A stretch of DNA of 64,000 nt from Gardnerella vaginalis ATCC 14018 = JCM 11026 (lineage in GTDB: Bacteria; Actinomycetota; Actinomycetes; Actinomycetales; Bifidobacteriaceae): assembly GCF_001042655.1 (NCBI RefSeq), contig NZ_AP012332.1:372001-436000 (forward strand), written 5' to 3'. This document shows, piece after piece, positions 52,022-60,461 of this stretch. The notes beneath the pieces are model-generated. The model was given only the letters and a program-made list of their open reading frames with translations. It had not been told where the DNA came from and searched no databases. The number at the start of each line of letters is the position of its first letter. The stretch's first letter is position 1. A program made the position numbers and the translations under genes.

Positions 52022-54298
52022 TTATTTTGAAAAATCAGCGTCATCTTGTGTGCGCAAGATGACTAATCGCTGTGTTGGTCTTGTCATAGCAACGTACAGA
52101 TTTGCTGCTGCTGTAAGCATAGATGCTGCTTCTTGTTCTATTTTAGAAGGTTGCATCAGAATTACGGCATCGTATTCTAATCCTTTAACGTATTCAGGCG
52201 TGCAAACGCTAATCTGACTATCGTCTGAATTCTGTTGAAGTATACGATTGTATTCTTTATCGGAAAGATTTTTACGAAGAGTATCTTTAACGATTTTATC
52301 AGTATGGTCTAATAGTTCATTAGGAACTATTATCGCTACGCGACCACTTCCATCTTCTGATACGAATTCTTTAAACAAATCAATGCAATATTTTGAAAGT
52401 GTTCTATCTAGTTCATCTTGATGCTTAAGTGTATGGGTAACAAGAGAATCAGGAACAGATCGTACAGCATTAACTGTGGAAATGTACAATCCAGAGTTGT
52501 TTGCCACTTTTCCTGCAGCATCTGAAACTTCTTTAGGGTTACGATAATTAATGGTCAACTCGTAAAGATCCCAGTTTGCATCTCCAAACAGTGAGCTCAT
52601 ATTCTTTTGCCAATGATGCGTTCCACCTAAAGCGGATGTTTGAGCAACATCACCAACGATTGTAAATGATCTAGAAGGGCAGCGACGGATTAGCATTCGC
52701 CAATCCATTGCTGTAAGCTCTTGAGCTTCATCTACAACCACATGACCATAAGTCCACTCTCTATCTGACGCAGCAAGATTGGCTACAATGCTTGTATCGT
52801 CACCTTGAATGTTCTCTATGAGCATATCTGCGGTGACGATTCCATTTCCAATGCCATTTTGAGCAAGTGTTTCAGAAGCGTATTGCTGCTCTTCGAGCTT
52901 TTTGCGAGCATTTGCAGCATTTTGTGCCTCAACTTTTGGATCTGCACCTAGAAGCTCCATAGCCTCATCAAGAAGCGGTATATCAGAGCGAGTTAGAGGA
53001 CTACCTTTTGGTCTAGTTAATACACAAATATCGTCTTCACTTAACCAAGGAGCATATATGCGAAGTTGTTCAGGTTTAGAAAACAGCTGGTCAATAAGCC
53101 ACGTGGCAGTCATAGGGAGCCAAGCAAGATTCAGAGTAATCTTAAGTTTCTCTTCCATACGAAGCTGAGATGTAATATCGGATATTTCAGACTGCGAAGG
53201 AGTGTAATCTAACTGTTCTAGGTATCTATTTCTAAGTGAACTTATAACTGACTTTACGAAGGTTTTGCGAGCCTGATTATGAGGTTGGTGTGTTCGTTGA
53301 GCATCTGATTGTGCAAGCTCAATATCCTCTTTTTTGAGTTGTACAGCAAACCCGTTTATGCGTAGCGTTGGTAAATCTTTAGGAACACGTATTCTTGCAC
53401 AAACAGCGTTCTGAATAACGTTTTTCATGCGATACATTCCCTTAAGCTTTGCCGCATGTGGAGTATCTTCTGCAACAGCATGAACATTTGGGATCAAATC
53501 AGAAATTGTTCTACTTACAACACCAGTTTCACCCAAAGAAGGCAAAACTTGATCTATGTATCTTAAGAATGCCGAGCTTGGTCCTACAATCAGAACGCCT
53601 GATTTTTCAAGCTTTCTACGATGTGTATAAAGAAGATATGCTGCCCTGTGCAATGCTACTGCGGTTTTGCCAGTACCAGGCCCACCTTGTACAACAATAG
53701 TATGGTCAAGAGGAGCGCGAATAATGCGGTCTTGTTCAGCTTGAATAGTTGCAACAATATCCGTCATTTTTCCAGTTCTACGAGAACCTAGTGAAGCTAG
53801 TAAAGCACCTTCGCCTGTTAGAGTTCCCTGCTTAGAAGCCTTGTTTATCTCGTCTGCATGAATATCAAGAATCTCGTCTTCAACTCCAACAACCTCGCGG
53901 AATTTAAGAGTTATATGCCTACGCATAACGATGTTTCCATGGTGACGTGGCGTTGCCTCATAGAATGGTCGCGCAGCTTCTGCTCGCCAATCTGTAAGAA
54001 TAGGATCGTGATTTTCACTGAGTAGACCAATCCTACCTATGTAGTGTCTTGTTCCTTCGCGATCATCAAGTCTTCCAAACACAAGTCTGTCTTCTACGGC
54101 TCTAAGTTGAGTTAACCGATCCTCATACATTGTTGCAAATGAATCACGTTCGGTGCGCTGAGTAGGCGACCCGTGTGATCCTGCAGCTCGTACAGCGTCA
54201 AGTCTTGTACGAACCGTAGAACGCAAGTCATCCAAGCGTCCGTAAGCGCAATCAACTGCTTGTTGTTCTTCGCTAAGTTGTGAGGAGTACGTAGACAT
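52022..54298 (-). CDS. HelD-like UvrD/Rep-family ATPase (RNA polymerase recycling factor candidate)
   Basis: A 758-residue SF1 ATPase. The N-terminus is a charged helical region (EEQQAVDCAYGRLDDLRSTVRTRLDAVRAAG), followed by Walker A VVQGGPGTGKTAVALHRAAYLLY (near residue 205), Walker B HVVVDEAQELTAMDWRML, motif III IVGDVAQTS and C-terminal TPEYVKGLEYDAVILMQPS and LYVAMTRPTQRLVIL. The N-terminal coiled coil and the spacing between motifs fit the HelD group, which releases RNA polymerase from DNA, rather than true UvrD helicases. Transcribed towards nrdR and divergent from the dcw cluster. Confidence 0.82.
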   Translation of the reverse strand: MSTYSSQLSEEQQAVDCAYGRLDDLRSTVRTRLDAVRAAGSHGSPTQRTERDSFATMYEDRLTQLRAVEDRLVFGRLDDREGTRHYIGRIGLLSENHDPILTDWRAEAARPFYEATPRHHGNIVMRRHITLKFREVVGVEDEILDIHADEINKASKQGTLTGEGALLASLGSRRTGKMTDIVATIQAEQDRIIRAPLDHTIVVQGGPGTGKTAVALHRAAYLLYTHRRKLEKSGVLIVGPSSAFLRYIDQVLPSLGETGVVSRTISDLIPNVHAVAEDTPHAAKLKGMYRMKNVIQNAVCARIRVPKDLPTLRINGFAVQLKKEDIELAQSDAQRTHQPHNQARKTFVKSVISSLRNRYLEQLDYTPSQSEISDITSQLRMEEKLKITLNLAWLPMTATWLIDQLFSKPEQLRIYAPWLSEDDICVLTRPKGSPLTRSDIPLLDEAMELLGADPKVEAQNAANARKKLEEQQYASETLAQNGIGNGIVTADMLIENIQGDDTSIVANLAASDREWTYGHVVVDEAQELTAMDWRMLIRRCPSRSFTIVGDVAQTSALGGTHHWQKNMSSLFGDANWDLYELTINYRNPKEVSDAAGKVANNSGLYISTVNAVRSVPDSLVTHTLKHQDELDRTLSKYCIDLFKEFVSEDGSGRVAIIVPNELLDHTDKIVKDTLRKNLSDKEYNRILQQNSDDSQISVCTPEYVKGLEYDAVILMQPSKIEQEAASMLTAAANLYVAMTRPTQRLVILRTQDDADFSK

Positions 54299-54408
54299 TT
54301 GTGTCCGTTCTTCTTAAATGTTGAGCTAAAAACTAGGCGTTTAAGTATATCTCGAGGCTTATACACGGTATTTTCTAAGAAAGTTTTTGCGACGAATGCA
54401 TAAAGTGG

Positions 54409-54447
54409 CACTTTTATGAAAAAAAATATTATTTTTTTATAAAAAGT
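54409..54447. promoter_or_regulatory. AT-rich inverted repeat over the mraZ promoter
   Basis: CACTTTTATGAAAAAAAATA (54409-54428) is roughly inverted immediately after as TTATTTTTTTATAAAAAGTG. The right arm contains TATAAA (54438-54443), a likely -10 box that would place the start of transcription within the MraZ repeats. Confidence 0.5.
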
Positions 54448-54486
54448 GGGGATTTTTGGTGAGGAATGGGGTAAAATGGTGAACGA
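54447..54486 (+). promoter_or_regulatory. MraZ operator: four 10-bp direct repeats (TGGKG-N5)
   Basis: TGGGGATTTT, TGGTGAGGAA, TGGGGTAAAA and TGGTGAACGA start at 54447, 54457, 54467 and 54477, an exact 10-bp period. This is the arrangement of the MraZ binding region upstream of mraZ in E. coli (TGGGN repeats every 10 bp). Confidence 0.85.
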
Positions 54487-54526
54487 TGTGCAAGTGGCAT
54501 ATTGCATGTTGAAAAGGAGGTGAGTT

Positions 54527-55300
54527 ATGGCTCGTAATAATGCGGATGATAATGCGCAGAATAAAGCCAATTCCTCCTTTATGCATGCTCAAAATCTCTC
54601 TGACAGTGATTCACAAAATATTGCTCAAGCTAATGCTCAGGAAATGCATATGCCAATGCAAAATCCTCAAGCGTACGCTCAGCCTTATTATGTGATGCCA
54701 CAGATGTATCAGCCACAGCAGATTCCGCCAATGCAGCAGATTCCTTTTGCGCAACCCATTAACCAGGCTCCATATTCGGCTTTTAATTCCACTCCTTTAC
54801 CGAATAATGAAGATTCTCGTGGTAATGGCATAAGCAATCAGAATCAGCAACAGAATCAAACCCCAATTCTTCTTGGTACATATGCTCCAAAAATTGATGG
54901 AAAAGGTCGTGTAGCTTTACCAGCGAAATTTAGATCTCAATTAGGGAATGGTTTTGTTATGGCGCGTGGTCAGGAACGTTGCGTATACGTACTGCCAATG
55001 CAAGAGTTTCAACGTATTACAACGCAGATTCAGCGCACATCTATGAGCAATAAGTCTGCAAGAGACTATTTGCGAGTGTTTCTTTCTGGCGCTGTAGATC
55101 AAGAACCAGATAAGCAGGGACGCATAGTAGTTCCACCAATGTTAAGAGATTACGCAAATCTTGGAGACGAGATTGTTGTAATTGGTGTTGGCACTCGCGC
55201 AGAAATATGGAATAAGTCTGCTTGGAACGAATACCTTGCAGATCGTGAGCAAGATTATGCAGATATTGCAGATGATGTTCTTCCGGCGGTGACCCAATGA
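54527..55300 (+). CDS. mraZ: Transcriptional regulator MraZ with long disordered N-terminal extension
   Basis: DNA-binding regulator of the division and cell-wall (dcw) cluster; it represses its own operon. The core (residues about 114-257) has both AbrB-like repeats: YAPKIDGKGRVALPAKFR and GAVDQEPDKQGRIVVPPMLRDYA. The protein is 257 residues, against about 145-150 for the family. The extra 113 N-terminal residues are rich in Gln, Pro, Asn, Met and Tyr and look disordered. AAAAGGAGGTGAG just before ATG 54527 supports the long form; no comparable site precedes an internal start. The stop overlaps the rsmH start (ATGA). Confidence 0.93.
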   Translation: MARNNADDNAQNKANSSFMHAQNLSDSDSQNIAQANAQEMHMPMQNPQAYAQPYYVMPQMYQPQQIPPMQQIPFAQPINQAPYSAFNSTPLPNNEDSRGNGISNQNQQQNQTPILLGTYAPKIDGKGRVALPAKFRSQLGNGFVMARGQERCVYVLPMQEFQRITTQIQRTSMSNKSARDYLRVFLSGAVDQEPDKQGRIVVPPMLRDYANLGDEIVVIGVGTRAEIWNKSAWNEYLADREQDYADIADDVLPAVTQ

Positions 55301-56373
55301 AAGGTGATCCGATGAAGGACTTATCTACAATACACGCACCAGTATTGCTCGACGATTGTGTAAATCTAGTATCTCCAGCGTTAAACCACAAGAATTCTGT
55401 TGTTGTGGATTGCACGCTGGGTCTTGCTGGTCATGCAACAGCTTTTCTTAAATCGGCTCCTCTTGCAACGCTTGTAGGCATAGACAGAGATGGCGAAGCT
55501 CTTGAGCTAGCTATAAAAAGAATGCGTGAAGAAGGATTAGACGAACGTTTTATTCCAGTACATGCAGCATTTGATGAAGTCGACAAAGTTCTTGAAGATT
55601 TAGCAATCTACCATATTGATGCAGCATTTATGGATTTGGGACTTTCTAGCTTGCAAATAGACGAAGAAGATAGAGGATTCTCATATTCTCACAACACTGC
55701 ATTAGATATGAGAATGGACACTACACAAAGCATAACAGCTGCGACTATTCTCGCGACTTATGATTCGCATAAGCTTGCGAATATTTTCCGAGAATATGGT
55801 CAAGAGCGTTTTTCTGGTCCAATAGCTCGCAAAATTGTTCAAGTTCGTGAAGAGACTCCGATTACCACATCTGGTCAGCTGGTTGAATTAGTTGATAACG
55901 TCATTCCTCGTTCTCATCGTGCTCCAGGAAACCCAGCTAAGAGAGTTTTCCAAGCTCTTCGCATTGAGGTTAATGGAGAATTAGACAAACTTGCTAGGAC
56001 ATTACCAAAGTTGGCTCTGCGTTTAAATCAAGGTGGCAGGATTGTTGTTGAATCTTATCATTCGCTGGAAGATATTGCGGTTAAAAGATTCATGAACAAT
56101 GGCTTAGAAGTAGATGTTCCAGCGAATATGCCTATTGTTCCAGCAGATGCACAGCCTTTCTTTAGGTCGCTAACTAGAGGAGCTGTGAAAGCATCTAAGG
56201 AAGAAATAGCAAATAATACTAGGTCTTCGTCTGTTCGCTTGCGTGCAGTGGAACTGATTCGAGATATTCCAGAACGTTGGATTAAGGAATTTGAATCTAT
56301 TTCTAAAGGTATTGAAGAATCATCTAATTCTTCGACTATACGATTTGCACATAAAAAAGGGGGTAGGTTCTAA
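55297..56373 (+). CDS. rsmH: 16S rRNA (cytosine1402-N4)-methyltransferase
   Basis: Methylates C1402 in the ribosomal P site. The 358-residue enzyme has the SAM-binding stretch VVDCTLGLAGHATAFL, then FMDLGLSSLQIDEEDRGFSY, ALDMRMD, RVFQALRIEVNGEL and GGRIVVESYHSLEDIAVKRFM. ATG 55297 overlaps the mraZ stop as ATGA, indicating translational coupling. ATG 55312 is a real alternative, since AAAGGTGAT lies just before it. The next gene starts on the stop codon (TAATG). Confidence 0.96.
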   Translation: MKGDPMKDLSTIHAPVLLDDCVNLVSPALNHKNSVVVDCTLGLAGHATAFLKSAPLATLVGIDRDGEALELAIKRMREEGLDERFIPVHAAFDEVDKVLEDLAIYHIDAAFMDLGLSSLQIDEEDRGFSYSHNTALDMRMDTTQSITAATILATYDSHKLANIFREYGQERFSGPIARKIVQVREETPITTSGQLVELVDNVIPRSHRAPGNPAKRVFQALRIEVNGELDKLARTLPKLALRLNQGGRIVVESYHSLEDIAVKRFMNNGLEVDVPANMPIVPADAQPFFRSLTRGAVKASKEEIANNTRSSSVRLRAVELIRDIPERWIKEFESISKGIEESSNSSTIRFAHKKGGRF

Positions 56374-57005
56374 TGATTAAGCAATTAAAAAACCGTGCTC
56401 CTGGATTGTCTACTGTTACTGCAACAGCAGCTCCTGCAGGTCGTGTAAAAGAAAAAGTTGTTGGAGATTCAAGGAAAAATCGTGTTCTAAAATCCCTTCC
56501 ATTGGTATTTAGTGCATCAGACCGCAGATCTTACACAGTAATGAACCGCTTGCATAAGGTTATAGAGTGGAGCAATACTCGTAAAGCGCCTCTTTTTAAT
56601 GTGATTATTGTTGTTTTGTTCTTAGTAATCACTCCTACAACATCTCTATTGTTGCGCACAAAAATGGCAGAAATATCTTTTGAACAAGCTGCTACACAAT
56701 CGAGTATTTCTAGGCTTCGTCAAGATGTAGAAACAGCTCAAACAAAATTAGATACTTTAGAGGCTGATCTTCCAGCAAAAGCGCAAACGATGGGAATGGT
56801 TCCGCAGCAAGGTGCAATAACCGTTGATTTAAGCGATTATGCAAATAAAAAGAAAGCTGAAAAAGCAATGCTTGATGCTAAGAAAGCTCAAACACAGGCT
56901 AATCTCAAGAATCAAAAGTCGCAGCCCAAACAGCAGGCGCATGATTCACAACAATCTAAACAACAATCTAAACAGCAAAAACCAAAGGATAAGGAGAAAC
57001 ATTGA
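56373..57005 (+). CDS. ftsL: FtsL-like cell-division protein
   Basis: A 210-residue bitopic protein at the ftsL position between rsmH and ftsI. A basic cytoplasmic tail of about 70 residues, one membrane helix (LFNVIIVVLFLVITPTTSLLL, near 73-93), then a coiled coil (ISFEQAATQSSISRLRQDVETAQTKLDTLEADL) and a Gln/Lys-rich disordered tail. FtsL is poorly conserved, so the call rests on topology and position. In the divisome it would bridge FtsQ/FtsB and the FtsW-FtsI synthase. 1-nt overlap with rsmH; 4-nt overlap with the next gene. Confidence 0.82.
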   Translation: MIKQLKNRAPGLSTVTATAAPAGRVKEKVVGDSRKNRVLKSLPLVFSASDRRSYTVMNRLHKVIEWSNTRKAPLFNVIIVVLFLVITPTTSLLLRTKMAEISFEQAATQSSISRLRQDVETAQTKLDTLEADLPAKAQTMGMVPQQGAITVDLSDYANKKKAEKAMLDAKKAQTQANLKNQKSQPKQQAHDSQQSKQQSKQQKPKDKEKH

Positions 57006-59098
57006 TGAGCCGCCAAATCAAGCAACGTTTCGCCAAATATTCAGGCAAAGTTAATGGAGTTGTTAATTCTATTAAAGACAAAGTTAATAGAACAAGCAAT
57101 TCCAGTGGATTTTCAAAAACCAGTAAGTCTCTAAAAGACGGTACTAGTAGCGTTTTTAGCTTACTGAAGCTGATTAAAAGAAAATCGCAATTTACAAGGT
57201 TTAAAAAGTCCAGCACATACAATGCGAATTCTTATGAAGCTTACGGATCCTATAATAGGTCTGCTGCTAATAAGACTGCTGCGATGAATAGCACAGTTTT
57301 TGCAAAGAAGTGCGTAATTGTTGCAATTATTTTTGCGTTTGTTGCAACATGTGCAATAGTAAAACTTAGTTTTATACAGCTTATTAATGCTCGTTCTACT
57401 GCTCAGGCGGCTCAAGCAGAACGTATTAGGACAAAACCAATTCTTGCTAGAAGAGGTCGTATTTTAGATACAAACGGTTCAGTTCTTGCTCAAAGTGTTG
57501 AAAGATACAATATAATTGCTGATCCTATGAATGCGCAGGCGTTTAAACCTACTCCTTGCACAAAACAAACTGCTGGTAATTGTCATTCGATTAGTGGTAA
57601 GGATGTTGAAGGTACTGGTGCCGTGGCGGTGGCACGTCTTTTAGCTCCAATTCTTCATATGAGCTCTGTTGAAATCGGCGGAAAGATTTCTGGATTGGGT
57701 CGTTACGCAGTTATCAAGAGGAATGTGAAGCCTTCTGTTAAGCGTGCAATTGACAAACTCAACCTTTCTGGTTGTGTTTATGCAGAAAACAGTAGCGAAC
57801 GAGTGTATTCAAGTGGTCCTATTTTGGGTGCCCTAATTGGTTCTGTCAAAGATGCCGAAGAAAGCTCTAGACCAGAGGCAAAGGGTAGAAGAGGTGAAAT
57901 AGGTGAATCTGGATTAGAGCTTTCGCAAGATAAAGTTTTAACTGGTACAGATGGATATCAAAAGTATCAGGGAAACAATGTTGGAAATGAGAAAATTCCT
58001 GGCACTGTTAGCGAATATAAAGACGCTGTAAATGGTAATGACATAAAGTTAACCATTGACAGCGATGTAGATTGGTACGTTAAAAAAGTTCTTCTCGACG
58101 GAATGAAGCAGTACAAAGCTGGATGGGGAATTGCTGTTGTTCAGGATATTCGCACTGGTGAGATTCTTGCGTTAGAAGATACTGACGATATTAAAGCTGG
58201 TTCTTCAGCTGCTAGAGCATCTGTTTCTAAAGCGGTTAGCCAGACCTTTGAGCCAGGTTCTATAGGCAAAGTGTTTGCCATGGCTGGAATGGTTCAATCT
58301 GGTGCGCGTCAACTCAGTGACAAATTCTCAGTTCCAGGGACAATAGACAAACAAGGTCAGGTTTTCCATGATTCTCACAGTCATGGTATTGAACGTTTAA
58401 CATTAGCTGGAATTTTAAAGGAATCTTCTAATGTTGGCATGATTTTAGCTGGCGAAAAATATCCTAATAACAAGCGTTATGAGTTTTTGTCTAAGTTTGG
58501 AATTGGGCAATATACTGGTTTAGGTTTACAAGGTGAATCTCCTGGTCTTCTTCCAAGCGTACAAGCATGGGATGGTCGTAAGCAAAACACTGTTTTGTTT
58601 GGTCAGGGTTATGCCACTAACGCTTTGCAAATTACTAATGCTATTGCGACTATTGCGAACAAGGGTGTAAGGCTCCAACAGTCAATAATCAAATCTGTAA
58701 TAGATCCTCATGGACGTGTCTCAGAGCACAAGAGACCTCAGGCAACTCGCGTTTTGGATGAACATGTAGCATCGCAAATGTTGAATGCTATGGAAAGCAC
58801 AGCAGAATCTTACAAGAACTTTATATCAATTAATGGATACCGTGTTGCTGCTAAGAGTGGTACTGCAGAAGTAGCGGGATTCGGTGGAGGATTAAGTTCT
58901 ATTGTTGCAGATTGTGCTGGAGTAATTCCTGTGGATAATCCACGATTTGCTATTACAGTGGCATTAAGTAATCCTCAGGGAACTTTCGGCGTTGTTACAG
59001 CAGCACCTCTTTTGAAAGCAATTGGAGAATTCTTGATGCAAAAGTATGATGTTCCAGTTTCTACTCCTCGTAGCAACCCTATTGCTGTAGAATGGTGA
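57002..59098 (+). CDS. ftsI: Septal peptidoglycan transpeptidase (penicillin-binding protein 2/3 type)
   Basis: A class B PBP cross-linking septal peptidoglycan. The 698-residue protein has about 98 cytoplasmic Ser/Lys-rich residues, a membrane helix (VIVAIIFAFVATCAIVKLSFI, near 103-123), the pedestal domain (RGRILDTNGSVLAQSVERYNI) and the transpeptidase domain with SxxK in EPGSIGKVFAM (Ser near 419), SSN (near 475) and KSGTAE (near 618). The cytoplasmic tail is longer than in E. coli FtsI, as in other actinobacteria. ATGA overlap with ftsL. Confidence 0.95.
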   Translation: MMSRQIKQRFAKYSGKVNGVVNSIKDKVNRTSNSSGFSKTSKSLKDGTSSVFSLLKLIKRKSQFTRFKKSSTYNANSYEAYGSYNRSAANKTAAMNSTVFAKKCVIVAIIFAFVATCAIVKLSFIQLINARSTAQAAQAERIRTKPILARRGRILDTNGSVLAQSVERYNIIADPMNAQAFKPTPCTKQTAGNCHSISGKDVEGTGAVAVARLLAPILHMSSVEIGGKISGLGRYAVIKRNVKPSVKRAIDKLNLSGCVYAENSSERVYSSGPILGALIGSVKDAEESSRPEAKGRRGEIGESGLELSQDKVLTGTDGYQKYQGNNVGNEKIPGTVSEYKDAVNGNDIKLTIDSDVDWYVKKVLLDGMKQYKAGWGIAVVQDIRTGEILALEDTDDIKAGSSAARASVSKAVSQTFEPGSIGKVFAMAGMVQSGARQLSDKFSVPGTIDKQGQVFHDSHSHGIERLTLAGILKESSNVGMILAGEKYPNNKRYEFLSKFGIGQYTGLGLQGESPGLLPSVQAWDGRKQNTVLFGQGYATNALQITNAIATIANKGVRLQQSIIKSVIDPHGRVSEHKRPQATRVLDEHVASQMLNAMESTAESYKNFISINGYRVAAKSGTAEVAGFGGGLSSIVADCAGVIPVDNPRFAITVALSNPQGTFGVVTAAPLLKAIGEFLMQKYDVPVSTPRSNPIAVEW

Positions 59099-59126
59099 TA
59101 TACAACAAATAAGGGCGAGTACGAGT

Positions 59127-60371
59127 ATGAATGCTGTTGATGAATTTTCCAGAACCAGAGTGACGCTTGGTTTTGCTGCTGAACAGTATGGTTTTGAAGT
59201 AATTCCTTCCTTTGCATCTGGTGTGACTATTACATCATTAGCTTGTGATGTTAGAAGTGTTAAACCAGGTTGTCTTTTTGTTCCTTCATCTCGAGTAGAT
59301 AAAAGACAATTAGAGGCTGCTAGAGATGCTGGAGCGTATGCTGCAATGGTTCCTCCAGAGTTTAGATCTGAAGCAATGAGTGTAGGCATTCCTCTGCTGG
59401 TATCTTCTAATAATCCAATAACTCTCGGTAAGCTAGCTTGTGATGTTAATTGCGATCCGTCATCTTTTATAGCAACTTTTGCAGTTGCTGGAGATAGTGA
59501 TGATGAGATTTATGCAAATGTTATACGTTTGGCTGATTTTCTTCATATGCTCGGCAATCCAGTCGGTATTATTAGTGCAGCTGGGTCTAGCTCTCTTCAA
59601 AGAGAGCTAGATTTAGAGTATCCTATGGGAATAATTGATATACAGCATAACTTGTCTGTGTGTGTAGAAGATGGCGCTGCAGCTGTTGTAATAGCATTAA
59701 ATTCTGCAACTCTTAGTAAAGATGCATTGCAGTCTGTTAACGTTGATGTTCTTGGAGTTGAAAGCAATAATGCTCTAGCAATGGCTGGAAGCCTTGACTT
59801 ATATGCAAGCGACTCTTCTTATTCTGATTCTTACTCTAATACTTCAAAATTTGATAGTCATGCAAATCATGCAAGTCATGCAGATGATAATGCAGATAAT
59901 CATTCATATAATAAAAAGAAGTATGATTCTGATACTACATTAAATCAGAATTCAAAATCGCAGCAAAAAGTCGAATCACTTAATTCCGATAGTGAATCTC
60001 ATAGTGAATCCGATAGTGTATCTGATATTTCTTCTTCTAGAACTTCTGCTAATAAATCTGATAAACATTACGACAATAGTTTTATCAAAAATCAAAATGA
60101 TGATTCCGCTATAGATGAAGAAAGTATGAAGTCCGCTCGACCAGTAATAAGTTTTTATACTCTTCAACAACGTTATGGGTTTGTAAGTCATGAAAGATCT
60201 TATTGCGTTATGCGTTCTCGTGAATCAGATGAGTTAGCTGCTTTAGCAGATCAGATTGGTGGTAAGGATGTTCACAAACATCTTTCTCTTTCAATAGCGA
60301 TGGTTCTTGCAGCTGGAGTTAGAAGAGGAACTATTAAAAGCGCGTTACGAGTGTCTCATGAATTAAAGTAG
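59127..60371 (+). CDS. MurE-like pseudoenzyme in the dcw cluster
   Basis: A 414-residue protein in the murE position between ftsI and murF. Its first 110 residues follow the Mur-ligase N-domain (ITSLACDVRSVKPGCLFVPSSRVDKRQLEAARDAGAYAAMV). The ATP-binding site is gone: where MurE has GTNGKTT, this has FAVAGDSDDEIYANV (near 114-128), followed by a MurE-like NPVGIISAAGSSSLQRELDLEYP. The C-terminal ligase domain is missing. Residues about 228-334 are a Ser/Asp/His/Asn-rich disordered insert, and the last 80 are compact. No catalysis is expected; it could be a scaffold or regulator. ATG 59127 follows GGGCGAG. A true MurE must be encoded elsewhere. Confidence 0.65.
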   Translation: MNAVDEFSRTRVTLGFAAEQYGFEVIPSFASGVTITSLACDVRSVKPGCLFVPSSRVDKRQLEAARDAGAYAAMVPPEFRSEAMSVGIPLLVSSNNPITLGKLACDVNCDPSSFIATFAVAGDSDDEIYANVIRLADFLHMLGNPVGIISAAGSSSLQRELDLEYPMGIIDIQHNLSVCVEDGAAAVVIALNSATLSKDALQSVNVDVLGVESNNALAMAGSLDLYASDSSYSDSYSNTSKFDSHANHASHADDNADNHSYNKKKYDSDTTLNQNSKSQQKVESLNSDSESHSESDSVSDISSSRTSANKSDKHYDNSFIKNQNDDSAIDEESMKSARPVISFYTLQQRYGFVSHERSYCVMRSRESDELAALADQIGGKDVHKHLSLSIAMVLAAGVRRGTIKSALRVSHELK

Positions 60372-60461
60372 TGTTAATTAAAGTAGTGTTCAGAAACGTG
60401 TTGATGATTAATAGATTTGTTGCAAAGCAAATGAAACCAATGTTGGGAAAATAACGAGGTT

